A stretch of 48,155 nt of DNA from Stentor roeselii (GCA_006503475.1 RSEH01000320.1:1-48155); one strand, 5' to 3'. Shown: positions 28,460-38,091, counted from the first letter of the stretch. Numbers and translations: made by a program. The notes: a model not told the origin generated them from the sequence alone.

Positions 28460-28860
28460 TACGGCAATAGGGGTGTCAATGAGAAGTTGAAAGGCCTGAC
28501 GCTTTCAAGATAGGTTCATGGGCTTCAAGTGGTTAGCACCGACGTTGGCATTGCCCAGATACCCGGAGTGCATCGCGGAGACCAGGCTGATGAAGTCTTA
28601 CTCAGAGCCCAATTCCGGATTATCTGGAAGAAGTCTTCCACGCAGTACTATTTGCAGTGCGTCAACTCAGAACCACTGGTGACAGATAGATAGCTTCCAA
28701 GACAGTTCCTTGGATGTAGTCAAAGTTATTCTCAATACTCTCCCCAGAGTAGTTCGACACCACAGGGTGTTATGGAACCATTGTTTTAAATGGGTGTTAA
28801 AAACTGGTAAATCGTTCTTTACTCCTATTCTAAGACCGTGTGAAAGTAGACCATCATAAA
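28460..28860. ncRNA. Candidate structured non-coding RNA (GC-rich, hairpin-rich)
   Basis: GC content, counted by hand, is about 50% at 28501-28560 and 57% at 28561-28620, an island in strongly AT-rich intergenic DNA. Perfect hairpins follow one another. At 28487-28508, TTGAAAG pairs with CTTTCAA. At 28625-28640, TGGAAG pairs with CTTCCA. At 28641-28661, CGCA pairs with TGCG. At 28697-28713, CCAAG pairs with CTTGG. At 28757-28770, ACACC pairs with GGTGT. No frame is open across the block on either strand. Strand, ends and identity are unknown. SRP RNA, RNase P/MRP RNA and telomerase RNA were considered and none matched convincingly. A decayed gene is the alternative. Confidence 0.4.
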
Positions 28861-28980
28861 AAAACAAAACTAACAGAAATCTTTCAATATTTATATCTAC
28901 CTTCCAATAAAAACATTAAAATTAAACTACCATGATAACTAAACTAAAGACCCTTTAATTAATTATTTTCTTAAACTTTC

Positions 28981-29673
28981 TCAAATATTAATACTTTCAA
29001 CATTCTGTGATTTATGCAATCCTCTTCTTCTAGGTCTCAATTTGCATTTCTCTAAAGCATCAAGAGCGATTATTCCAAGTTCATTAAGATACTCACGTTG
29101 TTCATCCTGACCTTGAAACAAAAAATTCATTCCACTTTTCTGGTTTTTTTTCCTATCTGCATTCAAAGCAATTTCTTCCAAAGTCTTAAAATGAATTTTT
29201 TTCCCATATCGATTCAAAGGATTTCCATCTTCATAAGGATCAGCCAAGTCTTTATTCAAATTTTGAGTTTCAGCTACTCGTTCAAAGCGGTCTTTAGGAG
29301 TAAATTTCATGTCAGAGTGAATTTCCAGGTCTTTTCTTCTTGGTCGTAGCTGATATTTCATCATTTTCAGAGGTTGTAAGTCCAGGATTGAGTTGTTTTT
29401 TAAAGATTCTTTTATTCGGTCTTTTGTGTCTTTTGGACGCATTCTGAACAGTTTTTCACTTGAAAGTCTTTTTGAAGTCGCTTTTTGGTTGAAAATTGAA
29501 ATTGGGTTTAAAGATAGGTCGAGGATTTGAGATGTTAGACGCGATTTGTATTTTAGCAGAAGCTTTTCACGGGTTTTTTGCTGTTTCTTGAAAATTCTTA
29601 GAGATTTTGCCTCGTTTTGAAGTTGGAGGGCTGAGTTAGCTTGGAGCTTTTCATGAAGAAATGAACTGAACAT
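28981..29673 (-). CDS. Basic protein with two LRPRR motifs, unknown
   Basis: A 230-residue Lys/Arg-rich protein with no recognised domain. It begins with a helical, coiled-coil-like segment (residues 1-55). It has two similar short motifs, YQLRPRRKDLEIHS near residue 110 and CKLRPRRRGLHKS near the C-terminus. It may be a microtubule- or nucleic-acid-binding protein on charge alone. The start is well supported: CTTATAA directly before the ATG and no alternative nearby. It ends in TGA. Confidence 0.7.
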   Translation of the reverse strand: MFSSFLHEKLQANSALQLQNEAKSLRIFKKQQKTREKLLLKYKSRLTSQILDLSLNPISIFNQKATSKRLSSEKLFRMRPKDTKDRIKESLKNNSILDLQPLKMMKYQLRPRRKDLEIHSDMKFTPKDRFERVAETQNLNKDLADPYEDGNPLNRYGKKIHFKTLEEIALNADRKKNQKSGMNFLFQGQDEQREYLNELGIIALDALEKCKLRPRRRGLHKSQNVESINI

Positions 29674-30068
29674 TTATAAGATTATGATATTGGAAGTAGT
29701 TAATAGATTAATTTATGGAAGTTCAATCATAAGTTTTCGATTTATTATAAATTAACTATGAAGATATCAACATTTATAAGATTATTTTATGAATACTAGA
29801 ATCAGTTTGATTAATTTTTTTCAAATTTTCAATGATAACGTTTTCGATAAAATGAACTACTCTCCAATTTCATCAAAAATATCTAAAATCATCAAGATTA
29901 ATAAAATCCCTAGAAATCATTTAAAATCTTAATTTTACCAACTTTCCAATCATCAAATTCCTTCTCTTTAAAATATCTTCACAATCCAAATCAAAAACCT
30001 CTCATTTAAAATTCACTCTAAACCACTTACCTCTATAATCCAAATTTCCTAAATAAAAACCAAATTAA
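29674..30068. other. Divergent intergenic region
   Basis: About 395 bp between the divergent basic-protein and WD40 genes. It is AT-rich and changes from mixed to A/C-rich toward the WD40 gene. No motif beyond the TATAA-like sequence at the minus-strand start was seen. Confidence 0.5.
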
Positions 30069-30995
30069 ATGGGAAATTGCTGCCGAATCAAAACAGTGCC
30101 ATACAAGTACTCCGAAAACGAAGACCAAACAAACCAAGACACAATCTCTTTAGACTCCAAAGAAATGATCACAAGTCTTTCAGCCAATTCAACCCTTTGG
30201 TGCCTAGTTCAAGATTCAAGACTATCCCTTTACAATTCCTTTTCCTTCTCAAGCCAAATCATCCTACCCGAGCGAATTTCCAGTCTTCATCTAAGCGACT
30301 CTCTTCTAATCTACGCAGGAAAATCAATTCACATTTCTTCCCTCTTCAACGAGTCTCGCGGTATTTTAACAGGACATGAAAGGTCAGTCACTTCACTTGA
30401 CTCTTATTCAGGAAGCCTTGCGACAGGAAGTGCTGACTGGAGCGTTCGCCTTTGGGACTTGCAGAGAATGACTGAAGTAAATTCTTGCACAATCAACTGG
30501 AATGTCGTCACTTGTTTGAAATTCGCTCAAAACTTCGTAGTCCAGACCTCTGAAGACCTGAGGATGAGACTTTGGGACATTCGAGAGTCGAAAGTTTCAC
30601 TTTCGACAACTGTCGCCACTGGAGATAACTTCGCAACTTGTCTTGACTTTTGTCATGATCGAGGATTTGTTGTCACTGGACATCGAGGGTTTAATGAAGA
30701 TGGATGTGATTCAAAAGTATGGGATTTTAGAAAGATTAAAGAACCACTTGTTGTTTTAAGGGAACATTCTGAAGCTGTACAGGGTGTTAAGTTTGTTGAT
30801 GGGAAAATTGTTTCTTGTGGAAAAGATGGGAAAATTGTGGTTTTTAATAAGAGGTTTCAGAAGGAGGGTGAATGGGTTCAGAAGAATAGGAAGCCGTTTT
30901 GTTGCTTGGATAGGTTTAAAGGAGGAGTTTTAGCTGCTAGTGTTGAACCTAGGGTTGGGTTTTTTAAGTTGGAGCCTTTGATTCAGGAGATGTAA
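30069..30995 (+). CDS. Acylated WD40-repeat protein (WDR31-like)
   Basis: A 308-residue protein with five or six WD40 blades. The clearest are LTGHERSVTSLDSYSGSLATGS ending SVRLWDL, then VVQTSEDLRMRLWDI, then SKVWDFRK, then REHSEAVQGVKFVDGKIVSCG. The N-terminus MGNCC puts Gly2 and two cysteines where myristoylation plus palmitoylation would anchor it to membranes, although position 6 is Arg rather than the preferred Ser/Thr. Size and blade spacing resemble WDR31, a protein linked to cilia, but WD40 proteins are easily confused and I hold that assignment loosely. No intron is needed. Coding-strand base skew moves from A/C-rich at the 5' end to G/T-rich at the 3' end. Confidence 0.8.
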   Translation: MGNCCRIKTVPYKYSENEDQTNQDTISLDSKEMITSLSANSTLWCLVQDSRLSLYNSFSFSSQIILPERISSLHLSDSLLIYAGKSIHISSLFNESRGILTGHERSVTSLDSYSGSLATGSADWSVRLWDLQRMTEVNSCTINWNVVTCLKFAQNFVVQTSEDLRMRLWDIRESKVSLSTTVATGDNFATCLDFCHDRGFVVTGHRGFNEDGCDSKVWDFRKIKEPLVVLREHSEAVQGVKFVDGKIVSCGKDGKIVVFNKRFQKEGEWVQKNRKPFCCLDRFKGGVLAASVEPRVGFFKLEPLIQEM

Positions 30996-32516
30996 GATGT
31001 TGTAATTTTATGGATTAGTGGATTTGGTGGATTTTTTTATTGGGTGTTGAGATTTTATCTGGGGGTTTTTCTTGGTTATAGAGAAAATCTTTTTTTTTTA
31101 TGAATGTGGAGTTTGTTTATTGTAAATTTTCAACCCATCTAGACCATCACTTCAGCATAAACTTAAAAAATCATTACTAGAATATTGAGTTAACAACTAC
31201 CAAGCTTAAATTAAACCTAAATTTGGTATTCACAACCATGGAGCCTTCTTGTCATCAAATCCAATAATTTGTCATTCAAATTTGACTAAATTGTCAAGGC
31301 TGATGTCAAGAAATACATATTCAGGCTGCTGTTCCAAACAAATAGTGCCTAGTCCTGATATCATCTTGGGTGAAAAGCGGATTCAGCAACTGTTTATATT
31401 CACGTGAACTACTAAAAAACTATGAAAAAAACACTTTTTTCCAGCGGAAAAGTGTCTTTAGCTGCCCTTTCTTACGTGGGATCACATTCAAAGATTTTAT
31501 CGATAAACGGGCCGATGTTTTTTGACAATAACTTTTACAGTTAACCCAAGTATTGAATTACGGGATTAGGCACTTATTCAATCATTTGTTTAAAAGGTTA
31601 GTAGATAAATATTTTATTATTACCTACTATTAAATATCCTTATAATATTTTAATCGGTACTCAGGATAGATACTCATCTGAAGTTTGAGCCTTTCCTTAT
31701 AAATAGATCAATTATAATTCAGATTTCATAATCCAGTTTTCTGATAAAGAAGCAGTACAGTACTTATTTTTACTTATACGAGTTTAGGTCCCAAAAAATA
31801 ATTAAACCATCTTATGTAGTAAATAATAATTTTCTAAATACTGGAGACATATTTCTTAATGCCATTCCCAGGGATTTTAGTCAAACGTCATAAAAAAGCA
31901 CTAAACACTCTCTATAATTTGGTAATTGTATTTAAATAAACATATAATCAAGCACCTTATAAATAGTCATACTTTATTCTCTTACTTAAAACAAAGCTCA
32001 ATATTCTAAATTCTGCCTCAGGCTATGAGTCGAAAGGCAAAAATTGTGAAAAATTCTCAAATGTTTTGATAGATTCCAGGTTTTATTCGTCTTCAGAAAA
32101 GGAAATCGAGTTGGTTGGTCACAATCGTCGAAATTTCAGAATGTTAGAAATTTTCAAAAATTTGATAATCGAGGAATCTTGCTTGGAAATCACTTAAAAA
32201 TGAAGATTATTGATTCGTTTTCGTTTGTGAAGAGTTTTTTCGTGATTCTTTGGGCCAGAATCTTAGGATCTGGCCATTGGTTGTAAATTTTTACTAAGTT
32301 GTTCTATTTTTGAAAATTAAATAAGGTCATCACAAAAAAAAATGAAAGAATTTCAATATATTTCAAAATTATTAAGAGTAGATTTGACGATTCATTTGAA
32401 TTATATAAGAAAATTTAGGATTTAATAAAATTATATATAAATTATTATGAGTTTTTTAATTTAACTTGTGAATTCACTTCTTATTTGATATAGTTGAATA
32501 ACTAAATGATAAATTT
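30996..32516. other. Long intergenic region with isolated hairpins
   Basis: About 1.5 kb without a convincing ORF. The first 100 bases are very G/T-rich. Two hairpins stand out. At 31431-31455, ACACTTTT..CC pairs with GGAAAAGTGT. At 32253-32275, GGCCAGA pairs with TCTGGCC around a 9-base loop. The segment 32000-32300 has slightly higher GC. Either may mark a small RNA, but I cannot assign one. Confidence 0.45.
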
Positions 32517-33871
32517 ATGAGTATTATAAAATCAACAGGAAGATATATATTTCCAAATAACTTTTATATAAACTCAGCGACTGAATTTTTTCTTGAAGCT
32601 GGAGATACCGAAAAAGAGTCGAATTATCATACGACTTACAGTGTTTTTTTATTCAGGGATATCAATAAAAACAGTGCTGCTGGAGTTTATTTCTGTACTT
32701 CGATGCTTTTTGTTTATTCTTTGATGATTGTGCTTGCGAATCGAAAGGATTTATTAATGACTAGCACGATTATTCCTCTAAGTTTAACTGAAGGTAAGCA
32801 CCTTGAATTGAAAACAGCGAAAAATAATTCAGAATTGAATTCTCATAGAAATCAATCTATTAATGATTATAGTTATCATCATGTTTCTAGTGATCAAAGT
32901 GATAAAGAAAATTTCTCAGAAGAAGTAAAAAATGATTATCATGAGAGTCAAGAAGATGTTAATGATTTGGGAGATGCAAGTCCTGATGATATCTCAAAAA
33001 AAGTTCAGAAATCTTTAACAAAAAGTGAAAAAACAGAAAAAAACGATATCAAAGACTCGCCTGAAGATGAAAGTCATGCCACTAAGGAAAGCCTAAAGTT
33101 ATCAGAACCAAAAGACCCGGTTGAAGTTCAGAGCAATAAAAACATTCAAGAAAAAGAATCTGATAATAATGAACAAAAAAATAATCTCACCAATAAAAAA
33201 CTGAACAAGGAATCAAAAGAAGAAAAAAAGAACTTTTTAGATAAATTCATTGAAGAAAACACGAAAAGTTCCTCAGAGCTAATAAAAAACTCTCATGAGC
33301 TCTTTCGTCTTATTTATCGTCCTGATGTTTTAGAAACTCGAGCTGCTCTTTTAACTCTTCTTTTTGTTAAAATAATGGTTCAATATTCATTATAAGCCTT
33401 TTTTATAAGGTCGATGAGATAAACAATGGGCAGAAAGTATATAAAACCGTAAAAGAAGGGTTCATTGGATTGTCGTACAGAGATATTTGGATCATGATTT
33501 ACAGCACAGTTATTTCTTTAGTTTTCAACCTCGGAATTGCTTTCTTTTTGAAGATTGATCAGAAAAATGAAAAATTTTACCCTTTTTACTTCAAATCTTT
33601 ACCTTTGAAAATGAAGATCATGAGGACTATTGGATATTCGCTTTCTATTTTAAACTATTTGTTACTGTGGACTTGGCATTTCTTTGTTTTCTATTGATTT
33701 TCCCAAGGAGTGAAAAATATCTGGATCGCTAGTACAATTGTGGGAGTTTTTCAAGAAATTTTCATTACATCTTTAATCAAAGAGGTGTTAATTGTTTTTC
33801 TCAAGAAGATTATTTCGTTGCAGAGATTGTTCGATATAGGAAGAAACGGGAGAGCAGCGGAAAAAATTTAG
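32517..33871 (+). pseudogene. Broken polytopic membrane-protein gene, resembling the C-terminal region of the REJ-like receptor
   Basis: Three open segments run on in order. The first, 32517-33395, includes a TM helix (VYFCTSMLFVYSLMIVLA), a 150-residue charged Ser/Glu/Lys loop and the start of another TM. The second, to 33697, is in a different frame with TMs such as IWIMIYSTVISLVFNLGIAF. The third continues in that frame after TGA (33695-33697) to the TAG at 33869-33871 (IWIASTIVGVFQEIFI). Two lesions are needed: a frame change of -1 near 33384-33400 and an in-frame TGA. No 15-nt GT-AG intron repairs either. The order of membrane segments and loops resembles the tail of the receptor gene at 18.8-23.6 kb, so a decayed paralogue is likely. 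Sequencing error is possible. Confidence 0.55.
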
Positions 33872-34001
33872 GAGTTTAGTAATCATCAAATTAGAGAATT
33901 TATAATAGATATGAGTTTAAAGATTTCTTCAATCGAATATGATGATTTAATTTGATATTAGTATCATAAGAGTTAGAAAATATGATTTTTTAATTATATT
34001 A

Positions 34002-34389
34002 GTCATAGATGTAAAATTCTAACCAGATGATATTAAAAGAAATTTTTATTATTTGCTACTTAAAAAATAGTCATAGATGTAAATTTCTAACCCAGATGAT
34101 AATTAAAAGAACTTTTTAGTATTTGATATTTAAATAATCATTGATATAAATTTCTAACCCAGATAATATTTTAAGAACTTTTTAAATTTGTTACTAAAAA
34201 AATAGTCATTGATGTAAATTTCTAACCCAGATGATATTAAAAGAACTTTTTCTTATTTGCTACTTAAAAAATCTACCAAATTCCTACCCTAGATGATATT
34301 AAAAAACTTACTTGCTCTACTTAAAAAGTTGTCAACTTTCTACCCCTAGATGATATGAAAAGAACTAGTTATTCTTACCTACTTAGAAA
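34002..34389. repeat. Degenerating tandem repeat, about 67-bp unit, 5-6 copies
   Basis: Copies begin at about 34002, 34070, 34137, 34205, 34271 and 34328 (spacing 68, 67, 68, then shorter). Each holds a core like AAATTTCTAACCCAGATGAT followed by ATTAAAAGAACTTTTT and TACTTAAAAA. The copy nearest the receptor gene runs into its last codons: the gene end CTACTTAGAAAAGTTGTCAA is echoed as CTACTTAAAAAGTTGTCAA about 60 bp away. The array therefore appears to have grown from, or into, the coding end. Confidence 0.75.
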
Positions 34390-35206
34390 AGTTGTCAAAC
34401 TCTTCAAGCATCTGCGATTTTAAATGAGGTCGTCTTGGGAATCCCGCCTTGAACTCTTCAGTAAACAAAAGAGCTAAAAAATTATAAAAACCAACTGCTT
34501 GAATATTAAATTCTAGCACCATATTAACATAGTTAAGCAGATCTGGATCAGAAGCAAATATTATCCTAACAGGAATGCAATCAACTCCAACACACAGAAA
34601 CGTAATGATTGGAAAGATAAGAATCCTGTATAAGTTGCTCCTAAGTCCTTTTTTGGAATCTTTAAAGAGTTTTTTTTGCTTTTTCAATATTTTCGAACCT
34701 GAATAAAAACACCAGAAAACAATCAAAACTATGGCTAAAAAGTCGATTATTAATATCATAAAATAAGCAATTTCTTTAGTTTTAGGAGTGCAATTTGAAT
34801 CACTGTTATATTTCACAAAAATAATATAGAATATAGGCTCTAAGATACTGAAGAAAAGGGAAAAAATGTAGAATTTCCATAATCTTAAACCATCTTTTTC
34901 AAGACTTTTGCAGATCACACTGTAGAGGTAGTAAAAATAGATGCCTATCAGGAAATTTTGCAAAAATGATGTGAACTGATGAAGAAACTTGAATAAATCG
35001 CAGCGAATCTGTAAATCTAAAGGAATTATTTCCCACATCAAGAGGTCAAGACCTTTAATCATGTTTAGTAGTTCTATAATCATGAAAAATCTCATACCTA
35101 GAGCCAGTTTAATTGGTTTAATCAAATAGTAGGTGATCACAAATACAAGGCAAAAAAATATAGACAGACAACTTGAAAGAAGAACTATTAGGTCAAGGGT
35201 TTGCAT
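34379..35206 (-). CDS. 7TM receptor-like protein, copy A (cAMP-receptor-like)
   Basis: A 275-residue protein with seven hydrophobic segments at about residues 6-28, 38-58, 82-98, 108-130, 145-168, 192-214 and 226-247, and short loops. The basic third cytosolic loop (KILKKQKKLFKDSKKGLRSNLYRIL) followed by a Pro-containing TM6 (FPIITFLCVGVD) recalls Dictyostelium cAMP-receptor-type GPCRs, but similarity is low and ligand and coupling are unknown. A close paralogue lies 215 bp upstream on the same strand. The shared segments ALGMxFFMIIEL, IGIYFYYLY, LWKFYIFS and GFYNFLALLFTEEF show recent tandem duplication. The C-terminal codons merge into the adjacent repeat array. Confidence 0.7.
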   Translation of the reverse strand: MQTLDLIVLLSSCLSIFFCLVFVITYYLIKPIKLALGMRFFMIIELLNMIKGLDLLMWEIIPLDLQIRCDLFKFLHQFTSFLQNFLIGIYFYYLYSVICKSLEKDGLRLWKFYIFSLFFSILEPIFYIIFVKYNSDSNCTPKTKEIAYFMILIIDFLAIVLIVFWCFYSGSKILKKQKKLFKDSKKGLRSNLYRILIFPIITFLCVGVDCIPVRIIFASDPDLLNYVNMVLEFNIQAVGFYNFLALLFTEEFKAGFPRRPHLKSQMLEEFDNFSK

Positions 35207-35421
35207 ATTTAAATATATTAGTAAGAATTATCTTGGAGAAATGAATCATTACCTAATTTCAAGCACTCTTTGATACTTTCCATATCATATTCTGGTAACT
35301 TGTTTCACCTATATGCCTTCAATTCTCACTTATGGTTTTTTTTATCTCTGGAATAACCCTCTAATTTTTATCTAAAATATCGATTGAACAAACTAAAAAT
35401 TCTTTATAAATTAGAAATTTT

Positions 35422-36234
35422 CTACTCTCTATGCATCAGCGACTCAAAATTAAGTCGTCTTCGAGACTTTCCCCTAAATTCTTCAGTAAACAATAGGGCT
35501 AAAAAGTTATAAAAGCCAACAGCATCGATATTACAAATAAGTACTAAGATTATGAATTTAAGATCATGTTGATTAGATAAAAAGATTACTCTAAAAGGGA
35601 TACAATCAATTCCATAACACAAAAAATTGATAATTGGAAAACTTAGTATCCTATATATATTGTTTCTTAGACCTTTTTTGGAATTTTTAAAGTTTTTCTT
35701 TTGCTTTTTGAAGATTTTTAAACCTAAATAAGAACACCAGCAAACATTACAAAATAAAACAAAAAAATCAAAAGATAAAATCATAATATAAGCAGTACCT
35801 TCGATGTTTTTAGGAGTACAGTAATGATCGTTTTTGTATTCTACAAAAATAGCTGTTAATATTGGCTCTGAAATGCTTAAAATAATGGAAAAAATATAAA
35901 ATTTCCATAAATTTAACTGATCTTTTTCAATATTCTTGCAGATTACACAGTAGAGATAGTAAAAATATATTCCAATCAGTAAATTTTGATTATAAGTCAT
36001 GAAAGAATCATAAAACTTAAATGGACCACAAAGGATTTCATAGTCGAAATTAGCGAATGACCACAAGAAGAAAACCAGGGCTCTTATAATACTCATCAGT
36101 TCGATTATCATGAAAAATTTCATCCCAAGTGCGAATTTTATTGACTTTTTTGTATAGTAGATGATCACAAATGCGACGGAACTCACAGTAGAGAGGCAAT
36201 TTATAACAATTAATAAGACAGAGCTTGGGTCCAT
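35422..36234 (-). CDS. 7TM receptor-like protein, copy B
   Basis: A 270-residue paralogue of the neighbouring copy, aligning along its length with the same seven membrane segments. Shared landmarks are ALGMKFFMIIEL, LIGIYFYYLYCVICK, KKGLRNNIYRIL, a TM6 with FPIINFLCYGIDCIP, and FYNFLALLFTEEF. The frame opens 19 codons earlier with another ATG, but the start given here aligns with that of copy A and follows AATTATA. The C-terminus (RGKSRRRLNFESLMHRE) is basic. Class-E-like GPCR is the best guess for the family. Loss of the repeat array here shows that the array arose after duplication or was confined to copy A. Confidence 0.7.
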   Translation of the reverse strand: MDPSSVLLIVINCLSTVSSVAFVIIYYTKKSIKFALGMKFFMIIELMSIIRALVFFLWSFANFDYEILCGPFKFYDSFMTYNQNLLIGIYFYYLYCVICKNIEKDQLNLWKFYIFSIILSISEPILTAIFVEYKNDHYCTPKNIEGTAYIMILSFDFFVLFCNVCWCSYLGLKIFKKQKKNFKNSKKGLRNNIYRILSFPIINFLCYGIDCIPFRVIFLSNQHDLKFIILVLICNIDAVGFYNFLALLFTEEFRGKSRRRLNFESLMHRE

Positions 36235-36291
36235 AATTATAATAATCATCTTAGAGATTTCGCTAAGAAAAATGTATTCCGTAAGAAACAT

Positions 36292-36726
36292 AAAAACTCA
36301 TGAATTATTGAAAGATATCATGAAGTTTTAGACATTATAAAATTTGATCTGTCATATAAAATATTATGAGATACTTTAACACTATAAACTAAACAGATTC
36401 AGAAATAAAGCAGTTAAAATGACATTATTTAATTATATAGTTTTTCTTATCTGATAATAAGAAGGCATAAATTTCTACTTCTAGGAATGCAACGAGATTG
36501 TCCGAAATTTAAAAATCATAAGCATCTGATTTCCAAATAATTATTTCAAAATGAGCAGAACATCTGGAAATGAATAAAAATATTCAAATGAACTCAAAGA
36601 TCTATACCCAAGTTAAATTTCTTGAAAATTCATTAAAAGACTATTCACTAACATATTTCAAGTATTATTCTTATCTGTAATCAAAATCACATTTTCTTTA
36701 AATTACCAAAAAATTAATAAACTTAC
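36292..36726. other. Intergenic, nothing recognised
   Basis: About 435 bp of AT-rich DNA upstream of the receptor copy B start and downstream of the TBC-like stop. No ORF or strong hairpin was seen. Confidence 0.5.
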
Positions 36727-38091
36727 CTAATCCAGCCTAATTTTCTTCATCTCTTCAATAACCCCTTCCAATCTTCCAATTTCCAAACTTCCTTCTCTAA
36801 TTTCCCTCAACTGACCAAGAGCCCTATCAATAATTTCAAGAGCCTGTTCAACCTCACATTCATCTTTTCCAATATTAATCAAATCAAGCCTAACATTCGA
36901 AAACCTATCATTTTTTTTCTGCACAAACTTATTCAAAAATCCTCCAAAAGAAAACTTTTTAAATCCTCCCCGAACCTTATCAAGAAATCCTTCTTTATCC
37001 TTTTTAACCAGTGCTTTAGTTTCATCTTTTCCAGGTTCATACTTCAAAAAGTTATTTTTTTGAAAGAACTGCATCGATTTATAAGCAGTTTTCAACAAGC
37101 CTTCCAAGTCACTGACCAATGTAAAAGCACTTAAATGCATGTTTATTCGATGCACGTTTTCTTCCATGACTATCTGAAAAATACTCAAGTCTCTGATGTT
37201 CATAAGCATTGCAAGACAGACGAAGTCCGAAGAAAGCATTTCGTTTTCTTGAACGCGACAATTGGGGAGTTTCGGAGGCTCGTACCTGTCAATTGACAAG
37301 AAATAGTCCCAGATGAGCAGGACTGAAGACTGACTGAATTCCATCGTGAAGAGACATGAGATCCAAGAACTACTTAAAAATCACTTCAAGTACTTCACTG
37401 TCTCGATTTGATTCGATTTTAAATAGTTGTATAACTCTGGGTCTAGAGACTTCAGGTAAAAATCGTAAATTCTTGAAGTTTTCACTTGAAGAAAAGTTTT
37501 TTCTGAACGCTTTTTACTTGTTGGAGAAGGAAGAGTTGAAAGACCTGTCAACGGGGAAAGGTACCTGATCATGACTCGGTCGAATAATTGAAAGGTGTCA
37601 CAAGAAACAAACCTCGGACTGTTCAATTCTCTTAAAAGCTCTTCGCTGTCCCCAGGGTCACTTTTGCTGAACTTTTCAGTTTCAACAACAGTCTGAACAA
37701 CACAAAGGACTTCAATCATCTCGTCAGTGACTTCCACATTTTTCACCTCAAGCCAGACCTTCAAGACTTCGAAGCAACTTTCAAGGTTCAGTCGAAGTTT
37801 TTGAACGTTTTCTGAATTCAAGATTTTTGTCTTCAAGTCGAAGTCCTGCGCCAGGTGCTTTTGTTTCAAGTCCTGAAAAGACTGACGAAAAATCTGCAGG
37901 TCTTCAACCCACTTGCTGCATGGGTCGGACTCGTTGAAGATGTTTAAAAAAAGTCGCCAGCAGGTCAGACGGTTGTTTAATACGCTCAGTCGGCAGCTTT
38001 TGGCTAGTTCTAAAATTTCTGAAAAGTTTTCTTGTTTCATGAATTTCTCGGTAAAGGTCGCTGGGTCCACCTGGTACAAGGAAGAAGCCAT
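36727..38091 (-). CDS. TBC1D5-like TBC-domain protein without catalytic fingers
   Basis: Exons 38091-37385 and 37369-36727 join across a 15-nt intron to give 449 residues. The TBC fold is recognisable at both ends: SCRLSVLNNRLTCWRLFLNIF near the N-terminus, and DPELYNYLKSNQIETVKYLN joined to SWISCLFTMEFSQSSVLLIWDYFLS, then FVCLAMLMNIRD. This is the order seen in TBC1D5, a Rab7 GAP acting with retromer. The middle, where active TBC proteins carry IxxDxxRT (Arg finger) and YxQG (Gln finger), reads NVQKLRLNLESCFEVLKVWLE and VLCVVQTVV, with neither motif. GAP activity is therefore unlikely and a Rab-binding scaffold is more plausible. The last 110 residues are charged and helical. Confidence 0.8.
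37370..37384 (-). other. 15-nt spliceosomal intron (TBC-like gene)
   Basis: On the coding strand GTGATTTTTAAGTAG. Unspliced, the frame ends in TGA. Removal joins KYLN to SWISCLF and completes the TBC C-terminal half. Confidence 0.9.

Noticed and set aside
28528-28600. tRNA-like D-arm sequence AGTGGTTAGCAC
   Set aside because: No B box at tRNA distance and no acceptor stem pairing.
28605-28625. CCCAATTCCGGATTATCTGG, resembling the conserved 3' core of RNase P RNA
   Set aside because: The matching 5' core (GAAAGATCGCTG near 28294) lies in AT-rich DNA, the P4 pairing is poor, and GC-rich sequence continues well past the supposed 3' end.
28667-28867. 66-codon minus-strand frame in the GC-rich block, slightly transposase-like
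   Set aside because: It starts with TTG, covers only part of the block and shows no family motif. Hairpins are the stronger signal.
33380-33415. A small intron repairing the frame change in the broken membrane gene
   Set aside because: GT-AG spans here are 19, 31, 32 or 44 nt. None is 15, and those that keep the right frame (32, 44) are far too long for this genome.
33684-33710. TGA read as tryptophan in the broken membrane gene, implying a variant code
   Set aside because: TGA ends several good proteins in the window (8642, 9923, 26800, 28981), so the standard code applies.
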